Source: Symbiodinium natans (Eukaryota; Sar; Dinophyceae; Suessiales; Symbiodiniaceae). From it: a stretch of 64,000 bases of DNA. This document shows, piece by piece, positions 1 to 12,300 of the stretch. The position numbers and the translations under genes were made by a program. The stretch lies in the NCBI GenBank assembly GCA_905221605.1, contig CAJNDS010001380.1, positions 15,001 through 79,000 on the forward strand, written 5' to 3'. Position 1 is the first letter of the stretch. Each line of letters begins with the position of its first letter. The notes beneath the pieces were generated by a model. That model was not told the DNA's origin and ran no database searches. It saw only the letters and a program-made list of their open reading frames with translations.

Positions 1-146
1 GTTCAAGGTTTAGGCTAGAAGGTTTAGGTTTCAGAGTGGCAAGCCACGGAGGGTTTGGTGTTGTGGGTGGGGGCGGCCAGGGCAGTTCAGGGTTTGGGGT
101 GGCTCTTGCGCGCTTTTTTTGTCGCCTAAACCCTAGACCCTAACAC

Positions 147-177
<31 letters not shown>

Positions 178-192
178 AGCGCAGCATCTCAG

Positions 193-1453
193 ATAAGCTG
201 GGCTCGACCTTCAACGACACGGCCAATGCTTTGGCAGGTGCTGGCGCCCGCCTTTGCTTTTGGGCTTTTAGGGTTTCAGGCCTGAAGCCCTAAACCCTAA
301 ACCCTTAAACCCCAAACCCCAAACCCCAAACCCCAAACCCTAACCTCAACCCGAAACCGCTTAGGGATTTTGGGGTCCCCCGACGGCCGCGTCGTGATTC
401 AGTCATCTTCTAATTTATCCCTAAACCCTAAACCCTAAAACCCTAAAACCCTAAACCCCAAACCCTAAACTGCGTTGGGTCTTCGGGGTGGGGTCCTGAT
501 TGGGTTAAGTCGCGCCTCAGCGGAGAGGCAGCAGCAGCAAGAAGTCCAAGAAGCGCCTTGGTGGGAACTCGGGATTTACGGGGGTTGAGGGGGGTTTAGG
601 GGTATAGGGGTATAGGGGTTTAGGGGTTTAGGGTCTAGGGGTTTAGGGGTTTAGGGGTTTAGGGTCTAGGGTTCAGGGGTTAGGGCTTAGGGCTTAGGGT
701 CTAGGGTTTAGGGTCCCCATAGAGGACACTGATTTTGGGAATCCCCACAAGGCGTCGAGGGTGGCTTGGGGCATGCCTGGCTTGGGTATCACAGCATTCT
801 AAACCCTAAGCCCTAAGCCCCAAGCCCTAAACCCCGACCCTAAACCCTAAACCCGAAACCCGAAACCCTAAACCCTAAACCCTAAACCCTAAACCCTAAA
901 CCCTAAACCCTAAACCCTAAACCCTAAACCCTAAACCCTAAACCCGAAACCCTAAACCCTAAACCCTAAAATATTCCTGAATCATTATGATGGGGGGCCC
1001 GCTGCGAAGCCAATGAGCCCAGCTGCGCAAGACTCTGAAGCCTCTGGCCTCAAGACCCTAAACCCTAGCCCTAAACCCTAAACCCTAAACCCTAGACCCC
1101 AAACCCTAAACCCTAAACCCTAAATCTCCAGACGCACCCTGAACCCCACAAACCCAGAGCCCTAAGCCTAGGGTGTAGGTTTAGTGGTTTATGGTAAGGG
1201 TTTTCGGGTACACACCCAAGCTGTGATTTGAAACCCTCAACGCTAAACCCTAAACCCTACACCCTACACCCTACACCCTACACCCTACAGCCTACAGCCT
1301 ACACCCTAAACCCTAAACCCTAACCCTAAACCCTAAACCCTAAACCCTAAACCCTAAACCCTAAACCCTAAACCCTGGGGTGGAAGGCTTCGGGCTCAAC
1401 AGTGCACACCGAAACCCAGGAGCAAGAAGAAGAAGTCCTCCGGCTGGTGCTAA
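193..1453 (+). CDS. Array gene copy 1, 3' end only (exons E9-E11), diverged
   Basis: Only the last three exons lie in the window. E9 193-243 reads KLGSTFNDTANALAGAG, a diverged form of the KLGSAFDD exon of the other copies and one codon shorter. It follows ctcAG and is followed by a GC donor. E10 528-564 (GSSSKKSKKRLGG) follows gAG and has a GA donor; it is longer and serine-richer than the usual KDKKKHLG exon. E11 1420-1453 is the invariant SKKKKSSGWC plus TAA. Phases are compatible (1, then 2). The introns are mostly CCCTAAA/TTTAGGG tracts (about 590-715, 801-970, 1055-1120, 1242-1378). Upstream exons are outside the window or in 1-192, where I see only repeats. Function unknown. Confidence 0.6.
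801..970. repeat. CCCTAAA telomere-like tract, intron 10 of copy 1
   Basis: About 20 units with CCCGAAA and CCCTAAG variants, ending abruptly in unique sequence (atattcctgaat). Confidence 0.9.
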
Positions 1454-2376
1454 GAAGGAGATTTTCGACCCCTTTGAGGCGGCGCCAGGGAGCGTAGGCA
1501 GCCTTATAATGTTCCTTACGGCCCCTGAACCCTGAAACAAAGAGCGTCTCAGTTCGTAGTGACCCTACGCCGTGTGGCTGGCGGTTCCCTGGCAGCTTGA
1601 AGAGGTCACAGCCCTGCCGTCGTTTGGGATGTTGTGCTGTGCTCGGGTTGTTTAGGGTTTAGGGTTTAGGGTCGTGTCCTCCAGTATTCCTATACGCCTG
1701 CGCGTAACACGTGGAGGGCCCTGTCTGTTTGCGTGATGGTTGGCATCCCCGCGGGCGCAGCGCAATACTTTCCCCGGCCCGTCTTAAGGGGAGGCGGGCA
1801 CGAAGTTGACCGGCAGGCTGTACCACATATTTTGCTTCATAAAGGCGGTCTCTGGCTGTAACAAGATCATTATAGGGGTCGAAATAATTGCTAATTTTGT
1901 TCCCTGAGGGTTCCTTGATAGTTGTGCTATAATAACCCCCAAAGCCCTGTTCTACTTACTCAGGCCCCTATATTAGGTTTGTTTTGTCTCCGAGTGAAGC
2001 TCTGAACCCACTTCAGTGCCGGAGAATGTCCTGATTGCTGATGCTGTCACCGCAGTGTCACCGCCAATGCTTTGCTTACATCGCTCGGAAAAAATGGGTG
2101 GCATGCAGCGGTTGGCCTCTATGTGCCCAGAAACCCAGAACCTCGTAACCATCCTAAGCCCTAAACCCTAAACCCTATAGACCCAAACCCCAAAACCCAA
2201 AACCCTAAACCCTAAACCCTAAACCCTTAAACCCTAAACCCTAAACCCTAAACCCTAAACCCTAAACCCTAAACCCTAAACCCTACACCCTAAACCCCCT
2301 AAACCCTACCTGCTGCAGCAGTCGGCCTGAGCAGTTTTCCCTGATCTCGATCCGCCTTCTTGGGTCGCTGACCGCC
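1454..2376 (+). other. Intergenic spacer between copies 1 and 2
   Basis: It holds the four conserved spacer blocks seen between all copies: U0 just after the stop (about 1461-1505), U1 (about 1561-1650, ggcggttccctggcag core), U2 (about 1735-1845, GC-rich hairpin then gttgaccggcaggctg) and U3 (about 2020-2095, gatgctgtcacc ... gctcggaaa). A CCCTAAA tract lies at 2157-2310, then the 5' leader runs into the ATG. No coding sequence is seen. Confidence 0.6.
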
Positions 2377-5300
2377 ATGGCTCAGCCTGCGGCTGGCTCT
2401 GGAAGAGGGGTTTAGGGTTTAGGGTTTAGGGTTTAGGATTTAGGGTTTAGGGTTAGGGTTTAGGATTTAGGGTTTAGGATTTAGGGTTTAGGGTGTAGGG
2501 CTTAGGGTTTAGGGTTGAGGGTTTAGGGTCTGGAAGAGCACTTATCCGTTCGGGGTTTAGGGTTTGAGGCTTTACGGTGCAAGCTTTGGTGCTTCGTGGT
2601 GGAAGGGTCAGGATGTAGGGTCTGGGCTTTTTGAGGCTAAGGGGGTTGCGGGAAGCTCCGAGACTCAGTAGCGCGATGTGCTGGGCTGGATTTCTTGTTG
2701 GGTGGCGTCTGGTTTGTGCAGCTTCACAAGCGGTCGTCTGCCCCCCAGGGCGTACAGCCCACACCCAAAGCCCGAAACGCTAGACCTGACCCTGCCTCAA
2801 AACTTCAAGCCGGCACCCAACACCCCCCATGCCCTCAAAAGCTCCCCTGAGCCCGAAACCCTCAACCCTGAACCCTAAGCCCTAAACCCTAAACCCTAAA
2901 GCCCGAAGCCGGACTCCACCACAATCACTCCCTGGCCTAAGCCTTACAGCGGAAACCCCGAACCCTACTTGAAGAACCAATTATATAAGCCCCTTAAGTG
3001 CCCTAATATAGTTATACTTTGGGTTATAAACAGTTATAATTGGTTAATAAGTACCATGAACCTCCAAGTAGACCCAAAGAAGCCGCGCAGGTGGTGACTT
3101 ACCCTGCTGCGACCCTCGACTTATTGTGGGCCTTGAAGCAGAATTCAGGGCTTGCGGTTTTACATAGGTTATGTTTGAACTGGTTTAGGGTTTAGGGTTA
3201 AGGGTTTAGGGTTTAGGGTTTAGGGTGCTTGACGTGCTTGTTCACTCTGACTTGAAGGGCCGAGAGACATCCACACTCCCAGAGCTCCTCCCCCCCCGCC
3301 AAGGCAGCCGCAGCCCATGCCGCAGTACATGCAGGTGTGGGGTTCCACAGGGTTTGGGGGTTTAGGGTTCGCCCTTAACCCTAAACCCTAAACCCTAACC
3401 CTAAACCCTAAACCCTAAACCCTAAACCCTAAACCCTAAACCCTAAACCCTAAACCCTAAACCCTAAACCCCAAACCTCCAAACCTTCACCTACACCCTA
3501 AACCCTAAACCCCACAGGGTTGGAACCCTGGACCCGCAACCTCGAGCCTGGCTAAGAGTTCAGGGCTGGAAGTGGCGTAGATCTGGGGGCACCTAAAACT
3601 CTTCACCCTAAACCCTCAACCCTGAACCCTGAACCCTAAACCCTGAACCCTAAACCCCAGCCATCGAATCCCTACGAACTGTGCAGTCGGCTGGGCAGTA
3701 CGTGCAGCAGTTCCAGCAGGCTCTCCCCCAGGTGGGGCGTGGGTCTTTGGGCGCTGTAAACTCCGTGGTACCCTTTCTAGGACCCGGAGCCCCTAAACCC
3801 TAAACCCTGAACCCTAAACCCTAAACCCTAAACCCTAAACCCTAAACCCTAAACCCTAAACCCTATTCCCTTTTTGAGGGTTTAGGTTTCAAAAAGGGTG
3901 CCCTCTTTATTCCGAGGTTACTCTTGGGTCTAGGGTTATAGTCTACGGGAAGTTGCATTGTCCCTTACCTTCTTTGAAGGACTCTTTAGGGCCCGTGTCA
4001 AGGGACCATGTAACAACCCTGAGATTTATAGCCAACCCCGAAACGGGTACTGGAAAACCCTTCCGAAACAGGGTTTAGGGTTTGGGGTTTAGGGTTTAGG
4101 GTTTTAGGGCTACCTTAGAGAGCCTCGGAATGCTAATTAAGCCGCAAGCCTCTTGCCCTCAGTTCTCCAGGATTCTTGTCCCGAAAGCCTAAACCCTATA
4201 GGGTTTATGGTTTTCGGGTTTAGGGTTTAGGGTTTAGGGGTATAAACCCTAACCCTGTCGAGGTGTCAAAACGACGTCCACCAACACCTTTGCATGTGTC
4301 GCTAGTGACTTCAAGTAAGCTGCTGACTGCAACGAGCCAGAAGTAGCACCGTAGACCCTAAACCCTAAAACCCTAAAACCCTAAAACCCTAAAACCCTAA
4401 AACCCTAAAACCCTAAAACCCTAAAACCCTAAAACCCTAAAACCCTAAAACCCTAAAACCCTAAAACCCTAAAACCCTAAAACCCTAAAACCGTAAAACC
4501 CAAAAACCCAAAAACCCAAAAACCCTAAAACCCTAAAACCCTAAAACCTTAAAACCCTAAAACCCTAAAACCCTAAAACCCTAAAGCCCTAAAACCCTAA
4601 AACCCTAAAACCCTAAAACCCTAAAACCCTAAAACCTTAAAACCCTAAAACCCTAAAACCCTAAAACCCTAAAACCCTAAAACCCTAAAACCCTAAAACC
4701 CTAAAACCCTAAAACCCTAAAACCCTAAAACCCTAAAACCCTAAAACCCTAAAACCATAAAACCCTAAAACACTAAAACCCTAAAACCCTAAAACCCTAA
4801 AACCCTAAAACCCTAAAACCCTAAAACCCTAAAACCCTAAAACCCTAAAACCCTAAAACCCTAAAACCCTAAAACCCTAAAACCCTAAAACCCTAAAACC
4901 CTAAAACCCTAAACCCTACACCCTAAACCCTAAACCCTAAACCCTGACCCCTAACCCCTAAAACCTAACTCCTAAACCCTAAAAACCCTCAACCCTAAAA
5001 ACCCTAAACCCTAAAAACCCTACTTCACCGTCCTGCGCATGGGCTAGGTCCTGGCCCCCTTGTCCGAGCGAGCAAGCCTGCATGGCCGTGTCTTTGAACC
5101 CCCCAAGCCTTTATGGTTTAGGGTTTAGGGTTAGGAGCTTGCTTGGAAGGTGTGCACTGTGCATGTTACTTTGGCAGGCTCAATCCATGGTGGTGGGCGG
5201 CTACAGAGCCTTTGCGGCACATGGCTTCGGGTGAGCGCAGAGTATGGCAGGAAGGGTGGGTAGAATTTCAGGGTTTAGGGTTTAGGTCTCCCCCCCCCCC

Positions 5301-7947
5301 CCCCCCCCCCCCGCTCCCCCCCAACTCCCATCCGCTGGCCGGCCCAGATCAATTCCAAAGCCAGCTGCAGTCGGCCGGAGCCCAGCTGCAATCCGCCCTG
5401 GACCACAGCCAGGGCAAGTGGCCGGGAGCTCAATCTCTTCTGGGGGGCATCCGGACTTTCCATACTAGCCCTAAACCCTAAACCCTAAGCCCTAAACCCT
5501 AACCCTAAACCCTAAACCCTAAACCCTAAACCCTAAACCCTAAAACCCTAAACCCTAAACCCTAAACCCTAAACCCTAAACCCTAAACCCTAAACCCTGA
5601 GGTTCGCCCCAGGCGAGGCCCTGCCCGCGGGCTTCCAGATCACCTCGCACCCCGAGGGCCACGCGGAGCCCCAGGCGCTTTGGGGGGGGTTGGGGGGATT
5701 TTTGCCGTGCTGTTCAGGACAAAGCCCCAAGCTCTGAAACCGGGATGCGAATTCCTGAATGAAGCTTCCCTAAGCCCTAAACCCTGAACCCTAAACCCTG
5801 AACCCTATACCCTATAAACCCTGCACCCTAGCCCCTAAATCACGAGGTTCTCGCATCCCTACAGGACCACCACGCCATGTCCGACGCCCTGGCCGTGTGG
5901 AGGAGCATGCCCGGTGGCTTGGGTCACACTCAGCCTAGGACCCAAAGTAGGCCCTTCGTCCCTTTGTGTGGGGGTTTAACCGCCAAACCCTAAACGCAAA
6001 ACCCTAAACCCTAAACCCTAAACCCTAAATCCTAAACCCTAAACCCTAAGCCCCTTTAAACCAAAACGGGCACCCTTTTTGTTCCTAAGCGACTGTTGGG
6101 CCACCCGAAACCCTGAACCCTAAACCCTAAGCCCTTAACGTAAACCCGAAAAGCCTAAAGACCTCAGGGTTTAGGGTTTAGGGTTTAGGGTTTGGGCCTT
6201 GGAAATATCCTAGAAGCCTCAAACTTTTTGTTTCTCTTCTAGCACTTGGCTGGTTGACCTGCTGACGAGGCTCCGGACCTAAACCCTAAACCCTAAACCC
6301 TAAACCCTAAACCCTGAACCCTAAACCCTAAACCCTAAACCCTAAACCCTAAACCCTGAACCCTAAACCCTAAACCCTAAACCCTAAACCCTAAACCCTA
6401 AACCCTAAACCCTAAACCCTAAACCCTAAACCCCAAAAGGGATCATAATTTTGACAACCGACCCTTTTAAAGATCCTCTAACGGAGCAAAGTTTCGGGGA
6501 TACATTCAATGAGCCGTTTAAGGGGCCCATCCTTAGGGGCACATGCTTAGGGGTCCGAGTAGGGTTTAGGGTTTAGGGTTTAGGGTTTAGGGTTTAATTA
6601 GGGTTTAGGGTTTAGGGTTTAGGGTTTAGGGTATAGGGTTTAGGGTTTAGGGTTTAGGGTTTAGGGTATAGGGTTTAGGGTTTAGGGTTTAGGGGGACGC
6701 CTTGAGGAAAGGGGCTTGCAGCCGCGGCTGCCGCGAAAGGCCTGCATGGACGTGTAGGGTTCAGGGTTTAGGGTTGAGGGTCCATTGAGGGTTGAGGGTT
6801 CATCCCTGTTGGCACCCCTTTTCGCAAAAAAAGGCACTCCTTTTTGAATCCTAGGCTACTGGGCCACCTAGTTTGGGGTTTCAGAGGGGTTAGGGTTTTA
6901 GGGTTGAGGGTTTTATGAGGTCAAGGGTTTGTCCCTCTAACCGGAGGTGTGCCCTGGCCGCTGACCTGGGGGGGTAATTTCTTTGGAAGCCCTTTTGACC
7001 TAGTTAGTAGGGTTAGTACGTTTGGTTCTGGGATCTATAAAAGGGAATTCTAGGGGATACGAAGTAGACTTCCGAAGTCCAAGGGATTAAGACTCGCACC
7101 CCCAAGGTTGCACCCCTAAAGGTTCCCCCTAATATGCTCCTAATATGGCCCTTATAGTAAAACCAAACCTCGAGGATAAAAGGCAAAACAGAAAGGAAAC
7201 CTTAAAGGTCCAAGGAACAACCCCTAGAGTCTAGGGGGCTTTCAAGCATCTTACCCCCCTGGTTCTTAGTAGGGAATGTGGGAAGTGGGTACCCTACAAA
7301 AGCCCTTAAGGACTAATTTCGCCCTTAAAGAGAAAAGGTTTAGGGTTTAGGGTTTCGGGTTTAGGGTTTAGGGTTTAGGGTACCTCATTCCCTCATTCCC
7401 TACTGAGAACCAGCAAGCACCCCCCTGCGGAGAGGCAAGGACAAGAAGAAGCACCTCGGCGGGCACCCCATGGCAAGGGGTTTAGGGTTTAGGGCCGGTT
7501 TAGGGTTTAGGGTTTAGGGTGTAGGGTTTAGGGTTTAGGGGCCCTGAACCCGAAACCCCTCACCCTAAACCCTACCTGAGATCTCTCTTTGCCTACAGTT
7601 TTGTGGGAGTTATAACTCATTAAAGGGTAGTTTCTGCCAAACTGTGGGTCAACACAGTCCCAGGTAAACCTTATCCCAACAAAAAAAAGACCCTAAGCCC
7701 AAATTCTCGGCGCAGCCTATCCAGCCCAGCACCAGATCCTCAGCCCTGAGCCGTGAAATCTCCAAAGCCCTATAGGCTTTGATTTGAAACCCTCAACGCT
7801 AAACCCTGCACCCTACACCCGAAACCCTAAACCCTAAACCCTAAACCCTAAACCCTAAGCCCTAAACCCTGGGGTGTAAGGCTTCGGGCTCAACAGTGCA
7901 CACCGAGACCCAGGAGCAAGAAGAAGAAGTCCTCCGGCTGGTGCTAA
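2377..7947 (+). CDS. Array gene copy 2: eleven-exon small Q/K-rich protein, slightly diverged
   Basis: Exons: E1 2377-2388 (MAQP), E2 3091-3110, E3 3304-3334, E4 3687-3731, E5 5178-5199, E6 5348-5420, E7 5602-5674, E8 5865-5913, E9 6707-6748 (uncertain), E10 7435-7462, E11 7914-7947 with TAA. The lengths total 429 nt, divisible by 3. Donors are GC at E1, E5, E6, E7 and E10; GT at E3, E4 and E8; GA at E2 and E9. Differences from copies 3-7: E4 ends FQQALPQ, E5 has GGC for AGC, E8 reads DHHAMSDALAVWRSMP, and E9 is short (alanine run then KGLHG). Intron 4 (3732-5177) carries a large 8-mer CCCTAAAA block; intron 6 (5421-5601) is about three quarters CCCTAAA repeat. Being more diverged than copies 3-7 fits an array edge. 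Function unknown. Confidence 0.68.
2968..3068. mobile_element. Inverted-repeat element, family A, copy in intron 1 of gene copy 2
   Basis: Ends cttgaag ... cctccaag, flanked by TA on both sides. The left terminal repeat is shortened. The interior has accaattata and its inverted copy. No coding capacity; MITE-like. Confidence 0.65.
4356..4911. repeat. Large 8-mer CCCTAAAA tract in intron 4 of copy 2
   Basis: Roughly 65-70 units of CCCTAAAA (TTTTAGGG on the other strand), with a few point variants near 4490-4545, 4753 and 4770. It changes to 7-mer CCCTAAA at both ends. It is the longest tract in the window and differs in unit length from the tracts around it. Confidence 0.92.
5466..5599. repeat. 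CCCTAAA tract filling most of intron 6 of copy 2
   Basis: The tract runs from 45 bases after the E6 donor up to the E7 acceptor itself (ccctgAG|G). The last unit appears to supply or merge with the acceptor. Confidence 0.88.
6281..6434. repeat. CCCTAAA tract, intron 8 of copy 2
   Basis: About 21 units with two CCCTGAA variants. A TTTAGGG tract on the opposite strand lies only 120 bases downstream (6561-6693). Confidence 0.88.
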
Positions 7948-8798
7948 GAGTGAGAACTTGGGACCCCTGTGAGGCGGCGCCAGGGAGCACAAACAGCCTG
8001 AGGTTAGGGTGTTGGCCTCTTGCGGCCCTGAATCCTCCACCCTCAAAGAGGGGCTCAGTGCCTAAGTAATTAAACCCTTCAATCAAAGAGGGGGCTCAGT
8101 TCGTGACCTAAGCCCTAAACCCTAAACCCTAAACCCTAAACCCTAAACCCTAAACCCTAAACCCTAAACCCTAAACCCTAAACCCTGTTCCCTGGCAGCC
8201 TCAAGAAGCTCATGGCCGGGCCGTCGCCCTCGGGGGATGCTGCGCTAAGCTCGGTTGTCCTTAAGCCCGGACTCCAACCCGAAACCCTAAACCTTCAACC
8301 CTTGGCCCTAAACCGTAGGGTTTAGGGTTTAGGGTTTAGGGTTTAGGGTTTAGGGTTTAGGGTTTAGGGTTTAGGGCTTAGGGTTTAGGGTTTAGGGCTT
8401 AGGGTTTAGGGTTTAGGGTCTAGTTCTTCCTCATGCAGTGATTTTCCGACAACGCACCTCAACAATGTCAGGGCCAATGTCTTAATCCGTATGTTAAGCT
8501 TGAGGAGCGGAGTGCCTTACAATTATAGTTTCGGCTTGACCCCTTGAAATAAGAACTCCAGCCCCTGAACCCTAAACCCTAAACCCCAAACCCTAAACCC
8601 TAAACCCTAAACCCAAATTCCTTCAGCTCAAATTCCAGCAGTCTAGCCCCTCAACTTCTCTCTTGAAACCCCCTCCAGCTCTGAATTCGGGAGCCCCCTC
8701 CCCCCTTCAGATAGCATCAGCTATCCAGAATGCCGAGACCCTGCGTGTTGCTTATATCCCGCTGGGCACAGCGGCACAGCGCAGCTTTTTCCAACATG

Positions 8799-8821
8799 GC
8801 CCGCCCCATGGAGGGGCGGGC
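8799..8821 (+). promoter_or_regulatory. Conserved GC-rich hairpin of spacer block U2
   Basis: A 9-bp perfect stem (GCCCGCCCC / GGGGCGGGC) closes a 5-nt loop. Counterparts sit in the other spacers near 1775, 13630, 17948-17970, 21830, 26255, 41413 and 57930. The sequence drifts, but a GC-rich inverted repeat can often still be drawn. It could belong to a 3' UTR, a promoter or a small RNA; the sequence does not decide. Confidence 0.45.
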
Positions 8822-9164
8822 AATGAAGTTGAGCGGCAGGCTGCCCCCACATTTTGCTTCGAAGCACTTCTCTGGCCCGGGTCAAGCGGGGGTTTACGAG
8901 AATAGAATAGGGGACCCCTAAACTAGAACACCAAATAGTAGGGTTCCCTGATAATAACAAGGTACCCCGAATGTCGGAAACGCCATACATGACATTGTGA
9001 GGTGCCGGAGAAAGTGCCGATGCTGTCACCCGCAGTGTCAACGCTGTGTCCCCGCCAATGCTTTGCCCACGTCGCGCTCGGAAAAGGAGGCTGGGGCCTC
9101 CTGGCTCGTTAGGCTTTGCCATTTAGCGTTTGCCTCTGAGCCCTAGATCCTGAACTTCAGAACT

Positions 9165-9312
9165 CACAACCCTAAACCCTAAACCCGAAACCCGAAACCC
9201 TAAACCCCAAACCCTAAACCTAAACCCTAAACCCTAAACCCTAAACCCTAAACCCTAAACCCTAAACCCTAAACCCTAAACCCTAAACCCTAAACCCTAA
9301 ACCCTAAACCCC
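9165..9312. repeat. CCCTAAA tract upstream of copy 3
   Basis: Nearly pure 7-mer array ending 30 bases before the 5' leader acceptor of copy 3. Confidence 0.85.
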
Positions 9313-9342
9313 GGACATCCTGCCGCAGCATTCGGCCTGAGC

Positions 9343-9386
9343 AGTTTTCCCCCGACTCGATATTGCCTCCTGGTGTTGCGACCGCC
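9343..9386 (+). promoter_or_regulatory. Putative trans-splice acceptor and 5' leader of copy 3, with equivalents in copies 2-8
   Basis: A conserved gagcAG sits 42 nt before the ATG and is followed by ttttcccc, an actcgat element and a C-rich run ending ccgccATGG. The same AG lies at 2333-2334, 14014-14015, 18918-18919, 22576-22577, 27036-27037 and 42215-42216, always 38-44 nt before the ATG. Dinoflagellate mRNAs receive a spliced leader at such an AG (known biology). That this AG is used is my inference. Confidence 0.45.
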
Positions 9387-12300
9387 ATGGCTCAACCGGC
9401 CACTTTGCTCTCGAACACAGGTTTTTCGGCATTAGGGTTAAGGGTTTCGGGTTTAGGGTTTCGGGTTTAGGGTTTAGGGTTTCGGGCCAAGGGTCCATAT
9501 GTACCTAGATAGGGACTGCTTGGGCCTTAGATGGCCTCCTGTTTAGGGACGTAGGGGTCCAAGAAGATAAGAATGAGGTACATGGACCCTTAGGGTAGGG
9601 TTTGAGGTTTTGCGGTGCAACATATTTCGGGCTGGGTAGAGGGGGCGGGGACCCTAAACCCTAAACCCTAAACCCTAAACCCTAAACCCTAAACCCTAAA
9701 CCCTAAACCCTAAACCCTAAACCCTAAACCCTAAACCCTAAACCCTAAACCCTATACCCTATACCCTATACCCTAAAGCTCTTTTGGCGATGTGGGGTCA
9801 AGAGTTTTTGCTTCCTTGCGGGAAGCGAAGGCCATGCTCGGTATAGTGACCTCGCCCAGTGATTTCCTGCCCTTGGATTTTCTTGTTGGGTTTGGGGCTT
9901 TACAGGGTCTAGGGGCTTTCTAGGGCTTCCGGTTGAGAGGGCTTAGGGTTTAGGGTTTAGGGTTTAGGGTTTGGAGGGTTTAGGCTTTAGGCTTCCGAGG
10001 GCTTTCGGGTTTTAGAGGGAGGGGGTTTGGGGCTTGGGCCTCGGCGGCTCGCCGCCCCGAAAGCGCGTCGTCAGGGCCTCCTGGGCCTCAGAAGCAACCC
10101 TCAACTCGAAGCACTAAGACTTTAGCCCCAGAACCCTAAACCCTGAACCCTGCTCCCTGAACCCTGAACCCTGAACCCTGAACCCTGAACCCTGAACCCT
10201 AAACCCTAAACCCTAAACCCTAAACCCTAACCCCAGAACCCTAAACTTAAACCCTGAACTGCCCTCAGTTTCCCAAAGCCCCAAACCCTAAAACCCTGCC
10301 CAGATCTTCCAAAACCCCTTAATTAAGGAATATACCCGCCGAGGTGATGACGTATCCTGCTGGGACCCTCGACTAATCTTGAGCCCTGCTGAAGCAGGGC
10401 GTGGGGTCACACGTACGTATATATATATATATATATATATATACACAACATATACATGCGCATCAAAAGTATGTGTATACGTATATGAAAATATGTATAT
10501 GAACATATGTATATGAAAATATGTATATGAAAATGTATATGAACATGTACATGTACATGTACATGTATATGCATGTGTAGGTGTATGTGTATGTGTTTGT
10601 ACATGGGGAGAGCATCCAGACTCCCAAAGCTCACCAGCCCCCAGGCAGCCGCAGCCCATGCAGCAGTACCTCCAGGCGTGAACTTTACGGGGCTTGTCTT
10701 CTTACTTGGCGGTTTTAGGTTTAGGGTTGAGGGTTTAGGGTTTAGGGTTTAGGGTTTAGGGTACTTGTAACCCCAATTCTGGGTCTACTTATAGCCGACT
10801 TGGAGGACTTTGCAGTTCTTTGTGGGGTTATAAGTACCCCGAACCTTCAAGTATGCCCGAAGCACTTTGCTCATGCGCTCTCACAGACCAAGCTGGGAGC
10901 GAGAACGTCGGGGGCCGTAAGCCCGAAACGCTCAGACTCCAACCCTGCACCGCAAACTCTGGCCTGTGATCCTGTTGCGGCTCGTGCCCCCAGGTCTTCC
11001 AAAACCCCTGAATGAAGGAATATACCCCAATTCCTAGTAAGGATCCTGAGTATGAGTTAGGGTATATTTATTTAAGGGGTTTTGGAAGATCTGGGCAAGG
11101 GGCCGCGCCACCGAAACCCCGATGAGCCCGAAGCCCTTCCGACGGCCTGCGCAGTCGGCTGGGCAGTACGTGCAGCAGTTCCAGCAGGGTATCCCGCAGG
11201 CCGCAAGGGTGTGGGCTCGGCGTTCTCAAGAGTTTCGAATGCAAACCCTAAACCCTAAACCCTAAACCTAAACCCTAAACCCCCAGCCTTGGTTGCCCGG
11301 GGATTGCGGCTGAGGGATTTTTCCGTGTCTGATCAAGCTGAGCCAGATCCTGACCCCATGTCCATGCAAGCAAGCCTGCATGGCCCTGTCTTTGAGCTCC
11401 CTAGGTTTAGTAGGGTTTAGGGTTTAGGGTTTATAGGGTTTAGTGTTTAGGGTTTAGGGTTTTGGCTTTAGAGTTTAGGGTTAGGAGCTTGCTGAGAAGG
11501 TGTGCGCTGTGCATGGGATTTCTTGGCAGGCCCAGTCCATGGTGGTGAGCGGCTACAGAGCCTTTGCGGCATGTGGCCACGGTTGGGCGCAGAGTATGGC
11601 AGGAAGGGTGTAATGACACAAGAGCTCCTATACCATTATTACAGGGGTTTGGAGGAAAGGCAATAGTTAAGTGAGTTGATGTATGAAGAGACTATACGAA
11701 CACAGTAGCAGAACGAAGTGAATCCATGAAGAACCAGCGTGTTTCAGGGTTGCCAAGACTCCCCCGAAAGCCCCGACCAACTCCCACGAGTCGATCGCCG
11801 GCCCAGATCAATTCCAAACTCAGCTGCAGTCGGCCGGAGCCCAGCTGCAATCGGCCCTCGACCACAGCCAGGGCAAGTGGCCGGGAGCTCAATCTCTTCT
11901 GCGGAGCGTCCGGACTTTCAATGCTTCATACGGCCTTCATAAGCCCTGAGGTTCGCCCCGGGCGAGGCCCTTCCCCCGGGCTTCCAGATCACCTCGCACC
12001 CCGAGGGGCATGTGGAGCCCCAGGCGCCTTGGGGGGGGGGGGGGGGGTGCTTCGCACAATCCCCAAGCTCTGAAACCCAGATGCGACAGCCTGGAGACCC
12101 AAATCAAGAGGTTCGCCTCACCTCCCAAAGCCCCCAACCCCAGTAATGCCCTAAACCCTAAACCCTAAACCCTAAACCCTAAACCCTAAACCCTAAACCC
12201 TATACCCTGAAGGCCCACCATGCCATGTCCGACGCCGTGGCGTCCTTGAAGGGCATGCCCGGCGACTTGGACACAAACCGCCCAAAATACCTCTAGAGGG

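Larger units (their letters stand above)
7948..9386 (+). other. Intergenic spacer between copies 2 and 3
   Basis: Blocks U0 (7955-8000), U1 (8188-8260), U2 (8745-8875, containing a perfect 9-bp GC hairpin at 8799-8821) and U3 (9001-9085) are interrupted by CCCTAAA tracts (8107-8186, 9165-9312) and a TTTAGGG tract (8317-8420). The stretch 8045-8095 contains a short duplication (gggctcagt ... gggctcagt). No coding sequence is seen. Confidence 0.6.

Noticed and set aside
2377-2410. Longer E1 continuing MAQPAAGS
   Set aside because: The residues after MAQP differ between copies, in copy 3 (CCGGCC) and the paralogue (CCTGCC), while the GC after the fourth codon is constant. E2 needs phase 0, which the earlier donor gives.
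4356-4911. CRISPR-like array of regular repeats
   Set aside because: The units are contiguous 8-mers without spacers; it is a simple tandem repeat.
10288-10659. Open frames of 123 and 75 codons across the TA/TATG microsatellite
   Set aside because: Y/I/H/T-rich low complexity, fully explained by the microsatellite in intron 2 of copy 3.
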